DNA of 64,000 nucleotides from Saccharopolyspora gregorii (GTDB lineage Bacteria > Actinomycetota > Actinomycetes > Mycobacteriales > Pseudonocardiaceae). The stretch is taken from assembly GCF_024734405.1 (NCBI RefSeq), contig NZ_CP059556.1, positions 5,146,001-5,210,000 on the forward strand, read 5' to 3'. Positions 1 through 8,245 of the stretch are shown one piece after another (the stretch's first letter is position 1; the number at the start of each line of letters is the position of its first letter). Below the pieces are notes generated by a model, which was not told the origin of the DNA, searched no databases, and saw only the letters and a list, made by a program, of their open reading frames with translations. A program made the position numbers and the translations under genes.

Positions 1-59
1 CAGTGCCAGGGCCCGGAGCCGGACCCGTCCGGCACCAGCAGCACGTGCAGCTCGCTCAT
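1..59 (-). CDS. 5' end of an unidentified gene, cut by the window edge
   Basis: Only the first 19 codons are visible, running leftward from an ATG at 59 (first residues MSELHVLLVPDG). A purine-rich GGGGGAGGG stretch lies just upstream as a plausible ribosome binding site. The hydrophobic strand followed by a Gly/Ser-rich turn and a Trp-His pair resembles the start of an alpha/beta-hydrolase, but this is too short to assign. It is separated from clpX by a hairpin at 180-214, so it probably has its own promoter. Confidence 0.45.
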   Translation of the reverse strand, partial: MSELHVLLVPDGSGSGPWH

Positions 60-179
60 CGGGCCCTCCCCCAGCCGGACGACGCAACCTCCGCTCCGCA
101 TGATCATGCATCGCGCGGGACGCCGCTGGGCGATCCGGGGAACAGGTGCGGGAAACCACCCGCGCGGGCGCACGACGCA

Positions 180-214
180 CACCGCCGCCGCCCCGGAACG
201 GGACGGCGGCGGTG
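180..214. terminator. Hairpin downstream of clpX
   Basis: An 11-bp perfect stem (CACCGCCGCCG at 180-190, its complement at 204-214) is extended inward by a 4-bp CCCG/CGGG stem with a GAA loop. It lies 28 bp past the clpX stop codon. No T-run follows, as is common for actinobacterial terminators. Confidence 0.6.
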
Positions 215-241
215 GGTGGTGCCGCGTGCGGTGCTCGGGTC

Positions 242-1522
242 TCAGGCGGACTTCTCGCGGCGCTCCCGCCGCGTCGCCTGCCTGGCCACGATCGTGGGGT
301 TGACGTTCTCCCGGACGGTCTGCTCGGTGATGACGACCTTCGCCACGTCGGTGCGGCTCGGGATGTCGTACATCACCGGCAGCAGCACCTCTTCCAAGAT
401 GGCGCGCAGGCCACGAGCCCCCGTGCCGCGCAGGATCGCCTGGTCGGCGACCGCCTCCAGCGCGGTTCGGGTGAACTCCAGCTCCACGTTGTCCATCTCG
501 AACAACCGCTTGTACTGCTTGATCAGGGCGTTGCGCGGCTCGGTGAGGATCTGCACCAGCGAGGGCTTGTCCAGGTTCGTCACACTGGCCACCGTGGGCA
601 GCCGGCCGATGAACTCGGGGATCAACCCGAACTTGATCAGGTCCTCGGGGAGCACCTCGGCGAACCGGTCCGCGGAGTTCGCCTCCTCCTTCGAGCGCAG
701 CTGGGCGCCGAAACCGACGCTGGCCTTGCCCACCCGGTCCTCGACGATCTTCTCCAGCCCGGCGAAGGCACCGGCCACGATGAACAGCACGTTCGTCGTG
801 TCGATCTGGATGAACTCCTGGTGCGGGTGCTTGCGGCCGCCCTGCGGGGGCACGCTCGCCGTGGTGCCCTCCAGGATCTTCAGCAGCGCCTGCTGCACGC
901 CCTCGCCCGAGACGTCCCTGGTGATCGACGGGTTCTCGCTCTTGCGGGCGATCTTGTCGACCTCGTCGATGTAGATGATGCCCGTCTCGGCCCGCTTCAC
1001 GTCGTAGTCGGCGGCCTGGATGAGCTTGAGCAGGATGTTCTCGACGTCCTCGCCGACGTAGCCCGCCTCGGTGAGCGCGGTGGCGTCGGCGATCGCGAAC
1101 GGCACGTTGAGCATCTTCGCCAACGTCTGCGCCAGGTAGGTCTTCCCGCAGCCCGTGGGACCGAGCATCAGGATGTTCGACTTCGCGAGCTCGACGTTCT
1201 CCTCGCGGCTGTCCCGGGCGCGCTCACCCATCTGGATGCGCTTGTAGTGGTTGTAGACCGCGACCGACAGGTTGCGCTTCGCCGGGTCCTGCCCGATGAC
1301 GTACTGGTCGAGGAACTCGTGGATCTCGGTCGGCTTGGGCAGCTCGTCGAGCTTGACCTCACCGGCCTCCGCCAGTTCCTCCTCGATGATCTCGTTGCAG
1401 AGATCGATGCACTCATCGCAGATGTACACGCCGGGGCCGGCGATGAGTTTTTTCACCTGCTTCTGGCTCTTCCCGCAGAAGGAGCACTTCAGCAGGTCGC
1501 CGCCGTCACCGATACGTGCCAT
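242..1522 (-). CDS. clpX: ATP-dependent Clp protease ATP-binding subunit ClpX
   Basis: ClpX is the AAA+ unfoldase that feeds proteins into the ClpP chamber in the cytoplasm. The 426-residue product has the N-terminal zinc-binding domain (Cys13, Cys16, Cys35, Cys38), a Walker A GPTGCGKT at 121-128 and a Walker B with IYIDEVDK around 182-190. Length is normal for the family. The open frame extends 67 codons upstream of 1522, but the ATG at 1522 gives the conserved MARIGDGGD start, so it is preferred. It is transcribed in the same direction as clpP2 and clpP1, 431 bp downstream of clpP2, so it probably has its own promoter. Confidence 0.97.
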   Translation of the reverse strand: MARIGDGGDLLKCSFCGKSQKQVKKLIAGPGVYICDECIDLCNEIIEEELAEAGEVKLDELPKPTEIHEFLDQYVIGQDPAKRNLSVAVYNHYKRIQMGERARDSREENVELAKSNILMLGPTGCGKTYLAQTLAKMLNVPFAIADATALTEAGYVGEDVENILLKLIQAADYDVKRAETGIIYIDEVDKIARKSENPSITRDVSGEGVQQALLKILEGTTASVPPQGGRKHPHQEFIQIDTTNVLFIVAGAFAGLEKIVEDRVGKASVGFGAQLRSKEEANSADRFAEVLPEDLIKFGLIPEFIGRLPTVASVTNLDKPSLVQILTEPRNALIKQYKRLFEMDNVELEFTRTALEAVADQAILRGTGARGLRAILEEVLLPVMYDIPSRTDVAKVVITEQTVRENVNPTIVARQATRRERREKSA

Positions 1523-1953
1523 GACCGCTGACCCCGTCCCCTCCGGCACGCCGTCCGGTGACGTGCCTGACCGTATGTGCTCGTTCCGACGGTACCTGCC
1601 GCTCCCCCGGTTCGGGGAGACTCGCAGACTCCGCTGCTCGCCAGTCTCCGGCATGCACCGGGTGCGACGGCCGGTGGCCGCGCTCCCGGCGTGTCGCGGA
1701 CGCCGGTGCGCCGAGCGCACCACAGCATCCCACTTCCCGGAACGCTCCCGCGACCGGCTTTCCGCACCGCACCGCGCTGATCAGCGGAGCGGCCCCGCCG
1801 GAGATCAACATCTTCTCAGCGGCGGCACTCCGTGCCGCGACCGCCCCGGGTGCGCGGCGACCCCCTCACCTCGGACCGGCCGGCCGAACCGCCGGGCCGG
1901 GCGCGAGGAGGCCGCCGGAGCACCACCTCCGGTCGCCACGCGGGCCGACCGGA
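1523..1953. other. Intergenic region between clpP2 and clpX
   Basis: This 431-bp stretch should hold the clpP2 terminator and the clpX promoter. A small perfect hairpin (CCGGAG, loop CACCAC, CTCCGG at 1915-1932) sits 21 bp past the clpP2 stop and may be the terminator. I see no convincing gene; the reading frames here have poor composition. Confidence 0.5.
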
Positions 1954-2583
1954 TCAGGACTGCGCGGACAGCTTGCGGTAGGGCAGGACCTCGTCGACGA
2001 TCCCGTACTCCCGCGCCTGCTCCGCCGTCAGGATCTTGTCCCGCTCCACGTCCCGGCGGACCTGGTCCTTGTCGTTGCCGGTGTGCGTGGCCAGCGTCGT
2101 CTCCATCAGGTCGCGCATCCGCTGCACCTCGTTGGCCTGGATCTCCAAGTCGGAGACCTGGCCGTAGATGCCCTCGGTGGACGGCTGGTGGATCAGGATG
2201 CGGGAGTTCGGCAGCGCGAGCCGCTTGCCCTTCGTGCCCGCGGCCAGGATGACCGCCGCCGCCGACGCCGCCTGGCCCAGGCAGATCGTGCGCACGTCCG
2301 GGCGGACGTACTGGATGGTGTCGTAGATGGCCATCAGGGCCGTGAACGAACCACCCGGCGAGTTGATGTAGATCTGGATCTCGCGGTCCGGGTCGTCGGA
2401 CTCCAGGAACAGCAGCTGCGCCATCACGTCGTTCGCCGAGGCGTCGTCCACCTGGACGCCGAGGAAGACGATGCGCTCCTCGAACAGCTTGTTGTACGGG
2501 TTGGACTCCTTCACCCCGTACGCGGTGCGCTCGACGAAGGAGGGCAGCACGTACCGGGACTGCGGAAGCTGGAATGAGCTCAC
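1954..2583 (-). CDS. clpP2: ClpP2 proteolytic subunit
   Basis: Serine protease subunit of the Clp protease. In actinobacteria ClpP1 and ClpP2 form a mixed tetradecamer of two different rings. The 209-residue protein carries the catalytic Ser107 (in QAASAAA), His132 (in ILIHQPS) and Asp182. The start is a GTG at 2583 preceded by GAGGAG. It follows clpP1 by 37 bp, so the pair is almost certainly one transcript, an arrangement known from mycobacteria and streptomycetes. Confidence 0.96.
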   Translation of the reverse strand: MSSFQLPQSRYVLPSFVERTAYGVKESNPYNKLFEERIVFLGVQVDDASANDVMAQLLFLESDDPDREIQIYINSPGGSFTALMAIYDTIQYVRPDVRTICLGQAASAAAVILAAGTKGKRLALPNSRILIHQPSTEGIYGQVSDLEIQANEVQRMRDLMETTLATHTGNDKDQVRRDVERDKILTAEQAREYGIVDEVLPYRKLSAQS

Positions 2584-2620
2584 GACAGGTGACTCCTCGT
2601 TAGTGGTTCCGGGCGCGCGG

Positions 2621-3238
2621 TCAGCTGGGCAGGTTCGCCGCGGAGGCGATGTGGTCCACGAAGCCGTAGTCGCGGGCCTCCTCCGCCGTGAACCAGCGGT
2701 CGCGGTCGGAATCGGCCGTGATCTTCTCCACCGTCTGCCCGGTCTGAGCGGCGATCAGCTCCGCCATCTCCCGCTTGTGCTTGGTGAACACCTCGGCCTG
2801 GATCGCGATGTCCGAGGCCGTACCGCCGAGACCCGCCGACGGCTGGTGCATCATGATCCGCGCGTGCGGCAGCGTGAACCGCTTGCCGCGAGCACCGGCG
2901 GACAGCAGGAACTGGCCCATCGACGCCGCGAAGCCCATCGCGACGGTCGCCACGTCCGGCTTGATCAGCTGCATCGTGTCGTAGATCGCCATGCCCGCGG
3001 TCACCGAACCGCCCGGCGAGTTGATGTAGAGCGAGATGTCCCGCTCCGGGTCCTCGGCCGCGAGCAGGAGCAGCTGCGAGCAGATCTGGTTGGCCATGGT
3101 GTCCTCGACCTGGGAGCCCAGGACGATGATCCGCTCCCGCAGCAAGCGCTCGTAAACCGAGTCGTTGAGCGAGAGCCCGTTCGTCGACCGCATGTGCGGC
3201 GTCGAGTCCGACGCCGGAACAGTCAGGTGCTGCGTCAC
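2621..3238 (-). CDS. clpP1: ClpP1 proteolytic subunit
   Basis: Partner of ClpP2 in the Clp protease core. Counting from an upstream GTG at 3274, the triad is Ser118 (GFAASMG), His143 (MMHQPS) and Asp192; from the start chosen here subtract 12. The GTG at 3238 is preferred because a purine-rich AGGGGAG lies just before it and gives 205 residues, near the roughly 200 of mycobacterial ClpP1. A start at 3274, or a later one at the MRSTNGLSL segment, cannot be excluded. In relatives this promoter is controlled by ClgR; I could not identify a convincing ClgR box here. Confidence 0.95.
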   Translation of the reverse strand: MTQHLTVPASDSTPHMRSTNGLSLNDSVYERLLRERIIVLGSQVEDTMANQICSQLLLLAAEDPERDISLYINSPGGSVTAGMAIYDTMQLIKPDVATVAMGFAASMGQFLLSAGARGKRFTLPHARIMMHQPSAGLGGTASDIAIQAEVFTKHKREMAELIAAQTGQTVEKITADSDRDRWFTAEEARDYGFVDHIASAANLPS

Positions 3239-3364
3239 GTCTCCCCTGCCTTCTTCCACGATGAGGGCTTCCACAATGGACCGGTCACACCGGCCGTCGG
3301 CCGCCGACCCGCTGGGAACGCCTTGCTTTTCCGTATCCGGTGATCCGCTTGCAACCGACCCTAA

Positions 3365-3406
3365 CGAACGTGGGCGGCACCAGCTTCCCGGTACCGCCCA
3401 CGTTCG
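3365..3406. terminator. Strong hairpin between tig and clpP1
   Basis: A 13-bp perfect inverted repeat, CGAACGTGGGCGG at 3365-3377 and its complement at 3394-3406, with a 16-base loop that can pair further. It lies 74 bp past the tig stop codon and upstream of clpP1. It likely ends tig transcription and insulates clpP1. Confidence 0.7.
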
Positions 3407-3479
3407 CTCAGAGCTTGTGCATTGCTCCCGCCGTTCGCAGAATCCTTCCGCTCACGGCGAAATCACCGCGAAAGAACCG

Positions 3480-4904
3480 TCACTCGGACTTCGTCGCGGC
3501 GGACTCGTCCTTCGCATCGGACTTCGCGTCCTCGGCCTGCTCGACCTCGCCCTGCACGACCTCCGGCTGCTCACCGGCGTCGTCCTGCGAACCGAACAGC
3601 TCGTCCAGGTCCAGCTCCGCGCCGGACGCGTCCACCACGGTGGCCTGGCGCACGACGGAGAACAGCGCCTTGCTGCGCCGCACGTCCGCGTAGATCGCCC
3701 CGAGCTGGCCGGACTGCTGCGCCTGCTGGACGTACTGGTCCGGGCTCACGCCGAAGCGCTGCGCCTGGTAGATGATCCGCTCGGTCAGCTCGTTGTCCGA
3801 GACGGAGACGTTCTCGGCGTCCGCGATCGTGTCCAGCACCAGCTGGGTGCGGACCGCCTTCTCCGCCTCCTCGCGGGTCTCCGCGTCGAACTGCTCGCGG
3901 GTCTGGTCCTGCTGCTCCAGCCACTCCGCGAACTTCGCCTCGTCGTGGTCGAACGGGTGGATCGCGTCGTGCTCGCGAACCTCCACCTCGGACTTCACCA
4001 CGTTCTCCGGCAGCGGGACCTCGACGGTCTCCAGCAGCGCCTCCAGGACCTTGTCCCGGGCCTGCATGCCCTGCTGCATCCGCTTGACGCGGCCCAACCG
4101 CTCCCGCAGGTCGGCGAGCAGCTCCTCGGCCGTGTCGAACTCGCTGGCCATCTGGGCGAACTCGTCGTCCGCCTCCGGCAGGTGCCGCTCCTTCACCGAC
4201 GCCAAGGTCACCGTGACCTCGGCCTCGCGGCCCGCGTACTCGCCGGCCACCAGATCGGTGTTGAAGGTGTTCGTGTCACCCGCCGACGCGCCGATCAGCG
4301 CGTCGTCGATGCCCTCGATGAGCTGGCCGGAGCCGATCTCGTACGACAGGCCGCTGGTGCGCGCCTCCTCGACGTCCTCGCCGTCGACCGTGGCCGACAG
4401 GTCGATGCTGACGAAGTCGCCCTGCTGCGCCGGACGGTCCACGCCGGTCAACGTGCCGAAGCGGGCGCGCAGCTCGTCCAGCTGCTCCTGCACCTCGTCC
4501 TCGGTCGTCTCGACGTCGTCCACCGACACCGACAGCTCGCCGAACGCCGGAACGGTGATCTCCGGACGCACATCGACCTCGGCGGTGAACTCGATCTGGT
4601 CCCCGTCCTCGATCTTGGTGACCTCGATCTCCGGACGCCCGAGGGTGCGCACCTCGGTGCCGTTGATGGCCTCCATGTACTTGGCCGGAACCGCCTCGTT
4701 GACGACCTCGTCGAGCACAGGACCCCGGCCGATGCGGCTCTCCAGCACCCGGGCGGGAACCTTGCCCGGCCGGAAGCCCGGGATGCGGACCTGGTTGGCC
4801 AGTGCCTTGTACGCGCGGTCGAAGTTCGGCTTGAGCTCGTCGAACGGCACCTCGACGTTGATCCGTACGCGCGTCGGGCTCAGGTGCTCGACGGTGCTCT
4901 TCAC
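3480..4904 (-). CDS. tig: Trigger factor, ribosome-associated chaperone
   Basis: Trigger factor binds near the ribosome exit tunnel, shields nascent chains and has peptidyl-prolyl isomerase activity. The 474-residue protein has the N-terminal ribosome-binding domain with the FRPGKVP signature near residues 44-50, a central FKBP-like PPIase domain and a long helical C-terminal domain ending in an acidic Asp/Glu/Ala-rich tail typical of actinobacteria. Tig followed by clpP1-clpP2-clpX on the same strand is a widely conserved order. The 254 bp upstream (4905-5158) hold no gene I can support and should contain its promoter. Confidence 0.96.
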   Translation of the reverse strand: MKSTVEHLSPTRVRINVEVPFDELKPNFDRAYKALANQVRIPGFRPGKVPARVLESRIGRGPVLDEVVNEAVPAKYMEAINGTEVRTLGRPEIEVTKIEDGDQIEFTAEVDVRPEITVPAFGELSVSVDDVETTEDEVQEQLDELRARFGTLTGVDRPAQQGDFVSIDLSATVDGEDVEEARTSGLSYEIGSGQLIEGIDDALIGASAGDTNTFNTDLVAGEYAGREAEVTVTLASVKERHLPEADDEFAQMASEFDTAEELLADLRERLGRVKRMQQGMQARDKVLEALLETVEVPLPENVVKSEVEVREHDAIHPFDHDEAKFAEWLEQQDQTREQFDAETREEAEKAVRTQLVLDTIADAENVSVSDNELTERIIYQAQRFGVSPDQYVQQAQQSGQLGAIYADVRRSKALFSVVRQATVVDASGAELDLDELFGSQDDAGEQPEVVQGEVEQAEDAKSDAKDESAATKSE

Positions 4905-5158
4905 GTGGTCTCCTAGTGCGAACGTGCTTCGGACCCCGGCGGTGCCGGCGGGAGCGCCACCCCACGTCGGGGGCGCTCCGGCGACGCCGGGCTGACCTCC
5001 GAGTCTATTGCCCAGGCGAGACCGGAGCCCCCGGGGGTTGCCTCAGGGCGCCACCCGCTACCCACCGGCCGCGAGCGCGCGGGCCCGCGCGAACCGGGCC
5101 CCGCGGCCGATTCCACGCCAGGAGCGCGAATTCCCGCCGCGGCACGCCGGGCGAGCCG

Positions 5159-5458
5159 TCACCTCGGCGCCGAGAACACCGCGTCACCGGCCACCTCACC
5201 GGCACCGCCCACCGAACCCAGCGGCGTCGGGATCACCGCCGTCCCGATCCCCACCGTCGGCGGCGCGACGTGCCCGCCGGGAACGTCCACGAACAACGAC
5301 ACCCCGACCAGCAGCAGCACCGCGAGCGCCAGCAGCACCCCCACCACCAAGGCGGGGAGCCGGACCCGGCGCGCGGCCCTCGACACAGCAACGTGAACGT
5401 GCACGACCGCGAAATCGGGCGGCGGCTGCTCACCGTTACCGGAAGTCGAACGAATCAC
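5159..5458 (-). CDS. Small single-pass membrane protein, unknown function
   Basis: A 99-residue frame with a polar N-terminus, one strong hydrophobic segment (about residues 35-58, rich in Val and Leu) and a Gly/Pro/Val-rich tail, consistent with a small membrane-anchored protein. The start is a GTG without an obvious ribosome binding site, so the boundary is uncertain. It lies between trigger factor and tRNA-Pro on the same strand. I recognise no family. The codon composition and the sensible hydrophobic segment argue that it is real. Confidence 0.55.
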   Translation of the reverse strand: MIRSTSGNGEQPPPDFAVVHVHVAVSRAARRVRLPALVVGVLLALAVLLLVGVSLFVDVPGGHVAPPTVGIGTAVIPTPLGSVGGAGEVAGDAVFSAPR

Positions 5459-5538
5459 CCGGGAAGATCACGTTCCGTGAGACCACCCGGACGTGAAGAA
5501 GGAGGCGCGGCCGCACGACCACGCCTCCCGGAGGACCG

Positions 5539-5612
5539 TCGGGGTGGCGGGATTTGAACCCACGACCCCTCGCACCCAAAGCGAGTGCGCTACCAAACTG
5601 CGCCACACCCCG
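5539..5612 (-). tRNA. tRNA-Pro (anticodon TGG)
   Basis: A complete cloverleaf reads on the minus strand. The 7-bp acceptor stem CGGGGTG pairs with CACCCCG and discriminator A is at 5539. The anticodon stem ACTCGC/GCGAG encloses the loop TTTGGGT with anticodon TGG, and the T arm has GTGGGTTCAAATCCCGC. The CCA end is not encoded. Confidence 0.95.
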
Positions 5613-5738
5613 TCCTACCTGCACCGCACCCCCACTGCCCGGGTGCGTTGCGGAGAGCCTATCGCGACGCGTTAAGCTGGGGCACGCAAGGTCGGGAAGA
5701 CCTCGGCGGAACACCGCCGGGACACGTCGACCGAGCAC

Positions 5739-5812
5739 GCGGGCGTAGCTCAATGGTAGAGCCCCAGTCTTCCAAACTGGCTACGCGGGTTCGATTCCCG
5801 TCGCCCGCTCCA
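5739..5812 (+). tRNA. tRNA-Gly (anticodon TCC)
   Basis: The acceptor stem GCGGGCG (5739) pairs with CGCCCGC (5802-5808). The anticodon stem CCAGT/ACTGG encloses CTTCCAA with anticodon TCC, and the T arm has GGGTTCGATTCCC. Unlike the neighbouring tRNA-Pro, the CCA end is encoded (5810-5812). It is divergent from tRNA-Pro and is immediately followed by a block of tandem repeats and accessory genes. Confidence 0.95.
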
Positions 5813-5840
5813 GGTCGTGGGAGAGGTGTGCCGAGATCTT

Positions 5841-6372
5841 TGATCTTGGCCCCTCTCCCTTTCGCATTTCCGTACGGGGGCCGAGCCCCCGTAGGCCCCC
5901 ACGGTGCGGTGGGCACCTGTGGAGGGCGCGGCGGATCTCGCACCGAGACGGGCTGAGGGAACGACGGGAAACTTCGCGGGGGTCCGGACAGGATCCCGGG
6001 CCCGGCCTGGGCCGTCCTTTGATCTTGGCCCCTCTCCCTTTCGCATTTCCGCATGGGGGCCGAGCCCCGTAGGCCCCCACGGTGCGGTAGGCACCTGTGG
6101 AGGGCGCGGCGGATCTCGCACTGAGGCAGGCTGGGGGACGGCGGGGAACTTCGCGGGGGTCCGGGCGGGATCCCGGGCCCGGCCTGGGCCGTCCTTTGAT
6201 CTCGGCCCCTCTCCCTTTCGCATTTCCGCATGGGGGCCGAGCCCCGTAGGCCCCCACGGTGCGGTGGGCGACCTGTGGAGGGCGCGGCGGGTCTCGCACT
6301 GAGACGGGCTGAGGGGACGGCGGGAAGCTTCGCGGGTGTCCGGGCGGGATCCCCGCCTCGGTCTGGGCCGTC
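5841..6372 (+). repeat. Three tandem copies of a ~178-bp intergenic repeat
   Basis: Units begin at TGATCTTGGC (5841), TGATCTTGGC (6020) and TGATCTCGGC (6198), giving periods of 179 and 178 bp. Each unit contains a CCCCTCTCCCTTTCGCA segment, a G-rich/C-rich hairpin (GGGGGC, CGA, GCCCCC in the first copy), CACGGTGCGGTGGGC and a GGCGGGAA-TTCGCGGG segment. Copies 1 and 2 are nearly identical; copy 3 decays towards its end near 6372. No start codon with a ribosome binding site or conserved protein emerges in any frame, so I treat this as non-coding. Confidence 0.85.
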
Positions 6373-6798
6373 CACCTCTCGCCCGGGACACGGTCGCCGG
6401 CTCGCGGCCGACGACGGCAGAGCCGGCACTGGCGTTCGAAGCGTGGACAGCCGCCTGTGCGGGCACGTCGGAACCTCGGCCGGTGCGGTCGTGGGCGCGG
6501 CCCCCGCCAGTGGGGCGGACCCGCGCGCACTCCACGAGCGGGAACTCCGCGGAGCCGCTCCATCGACCGTTCCGGCTCCCGAATACGGCGATCCGCTCAC
6601 CCGGGCCGATGTGATGTCCACCGGACCGCAGAAGCCGTCGGACGAGATCCTCGCGGCGTTGCTCGACCCCACCGACGGTCCGGAAGATAGGCTCCGGAGT
6701 CGCCTTCGCTGTGCCCTGACCACGGCCGACGGTGCCGCGATGCCGGTGTGCGTCCGCTCTGCGCGGCGCGGCGGACCCAAGGAGACGAAGGGACCCCG
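6373..6798. other. Intergenic stretch between the repeats and the SnoaL-like gene
   Basis: This 426-bp region gives no recognisable protein in either direction; the open frames are Arg/Pro/Gly-rich, as expected for shadow frames in GC-rich DNA. It should include the promoter of the gene starting at 6799. Confidence 0.5.
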
Positions 6799-7293
6799 AT
6801 GTCACTCGAGTCAGACGTCCGCTACCTGTTGGATCGTCTTGAGATCCAGGACGTGATCGCGCGCTACGGACTCGGTCAGGACTTGCACCAGCCCCACGAC
6901 GAGAACCTCGACGTGCTGGAGCACTGGGCGGACGTTTTCACCGAGGACGCCGTACTCGACTACTCCGAAGCCGGGATGCCGGCAGCGATGAGCCGTGAGG
7001 AACTCGCCGACATCATGCGCGGCCCTCAGCGCGACGGCGGCATGGCCAACATCTACAACGTGTGGCAGCACGTCGAAGGACACGCCACCGTGACGATCGA
7101 CGGCGACCGGGCCACCGCCGTGTCACCCCACCTGCACACCCACGAGACCAAGGCCGGCGAACCGGCCAACGTCATCGCGGCGGGCATGTTCTACGACGCT
7201 CTGGAGCGGCGTCCCGAGGGATGGCGGATCGTGCGTCGACAGCTCAAGAACCTCTACGTGCACACCGTCGATCGGTCCCCGAACGAGAGTTGA
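6799..7293 (+). CDS. SnoaL-like / NTF2-fold protein
   Basis: A 164-residue protein with the pattern of the SnoaL-like (NTF2-fold) family: an N-terminal helix pair (LLDRLEIQDVIARYG), a segment VFTEDAVLDY that lines the cone-shaped pocket in this fold, then beta strands ending in WRIVRRQLKNLYVH. Members include polyketide cyclases, small dehydratases and non-catalytic binding proteins, so the substrate is unknown. The ATG at 6799 is chosen because an AAGGAGACGAAGG purine-rich segment lies upstream and the conserved region begins right after it. It stands alone, flanked on both sides by copies of the ~178-bp repeat. Confidence 0.8.
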   Translation: MSLESDVRYLLDRLEIQDVIARYGLGQDLHQPHDENLDVLEHWADVFTEDAVLDYSEAGMPAAMSREELADIMRGPQRDGGMANIYNVWQHVEGHATVTIDGDRATAVSPHLHTHETKAGEPANVIAAGMFYDALERRPEGWRIVRRQLKNLYVHTVDRSPNES

Positions 7294-7313
7294 TGCCCTC
7301 CCTCGCCGGGTGG

Positions 7314-7485
7314 GGTCCCGGGCCCGGTCTGCGCCGTCCTTTGATCCCGGGCCCTCCCCTCTCGCAGTTCCGCACGAGGCCCCCGCGGTGCGGTGGACAC
7401 CTGTGGAGGGCGCGGCGGGTCTCGCACTGAGACGGGCTGAGGTGACGGCGGGAAACTCCGCGGGGGTCCGGACGGGATCCCGGCA
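7314..7485 (+). repeat. Fourth, displaced copy of the ~178-bp repeat
   Basis: Starting with CCCGGGCCCGGTCTGCGCC and TGATCCCGGG (7341), this segment follows the tandem units at 5841-6372 in the same orientation. It lacks the central G-rich/C-rich hairpin and ends after GGGATCCCGG near 7482. It fills most of the 302-bp gap between the SnoaL-like gene and the convergent racemase gene. Confidence 0.75.
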
Positions 7486-7595
7486 CCTCGTCCCTCGGGT
7501 GGCGATTCGACGGTGCCGATGCCCCGCGGTCCTCCCGTAGCGCAGGCTCCTGCACGGGTCGGCGGGGGTTCTCCTGTTCGGACTTCGCGGGAGCG

Positions 7596-8234
7596 TCAGG
7601 GGGTCGGGGTGAGCGCTCCCAGGACCGCCAGGGCCGTTCGGATCGGGTCCAGGACCACGGGCGCGTCGGGGTGCTGCTCGGTGTCCACTGCGGAGCAGCC
7701 GTTGATGACGGCGGTGACGCCCGCGGCCGCGAACGCGGCCAGGGGGTCGCGCATCGCCGCCGACCAGCGGGCCGGGTCGGTGATGTCCTCGACCGCCAGG
7801 TTCAGGACCGCCACTTCGGCGAAGGAGCTCGACCAGCCGTAGTCGTCGATGCGGTGGCGCAGCTCGGCGGCGATCGCCGCGTTGCGGGTCACCGCACCGA
7901 TCCGGTGCCCCGCCGCGACCGCGGCTCCCACCGCCAACCGGAGCAGGCCCAGCGCGGGACGGCCCCCGAGCAGGCCCCCGTCCGCGGGCACCGCCGGATC
8001 CAGCACGCAGTCCGGCAGCACCGCGTCGCACTCCGGCGCGGCCGCCAGCGACTCCGCGACCAGCTCCGTCGACCGGCGCACGTCCGCCGCGGACTCCAGG
8101 GCGCGCGGGCCGCCCGCGGGCAGGTCCGACAGCACCACCCGCACCCCCGCGGGCGAGAGCGCGTCGTAGCGGGCCTGCCTGCGGGCGACCTCCCGCGGCC
8201 CGACGACGATCGGCGTGACGGCGTGCACGAGCAT
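7596..8234 (-). CDS. Asp/Glu/hydantoin racemase family protein
   Basis: A 212-residue protein with the two-cysteine layout of the aspartate/glutamate/hydantoin racemase superfamily: Cys76 in LPDCVLD and Cys180 in INGCSAVD, which act as the proton-exchanging pair. The superfamily also contains maleate isomerase and arylmalonate decarboxylase, so racemisation is likely but not certain. The ATG at 8234 has a strong GAGGAGG 7 bases upstream and is preferred over an ATG at 8249 that overlaps the upstream stop codon. It follows an MmgE/PrpD gene by 11 bp and ends the minus-strand catabolic run. With the hydantoinase-like enzyme at 17.6 kb it could form a racemase/ring-opening pair. Confidence 0.8.
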   Translation of the reverse strand: MLVHAVTPIVVGPREVARRQARYDALSPAGVRVVLSDLPAGGPRALESAADVRRSTELVAESLAAAPECDAVLPDCVLDPAVPADGGLLGGRPALGLLRLAVGAAVAAGHRIGAVTRNAAIAAELRHRIDDYGWSSSFAEVAVLNLAVEDITDPARWSAAMRDPLAAFAAAGVTAVINGCSAVDTEQHPDAPVVLDPIRTALAVLGALTPTP

Positions 8235-8245
8235 GGTGTTCCTCC

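Noticed and set aside
3275-3360. ClgR operator upstream of clpP1
   Set aside because: A segment with CGCTGGGAACGC is present but lacks the symmetry of the known ClgR site, so I do not annotate it.
5841-6563. Possible repeat protein encoded leftward across the ~178-bp tandem units
   Set aside because: The frames are Pro/Arg/Gly-rich, shift between copies because unit lengths (178 and 179) are not all multiples of three, and lack starts with ribosome binding sites.
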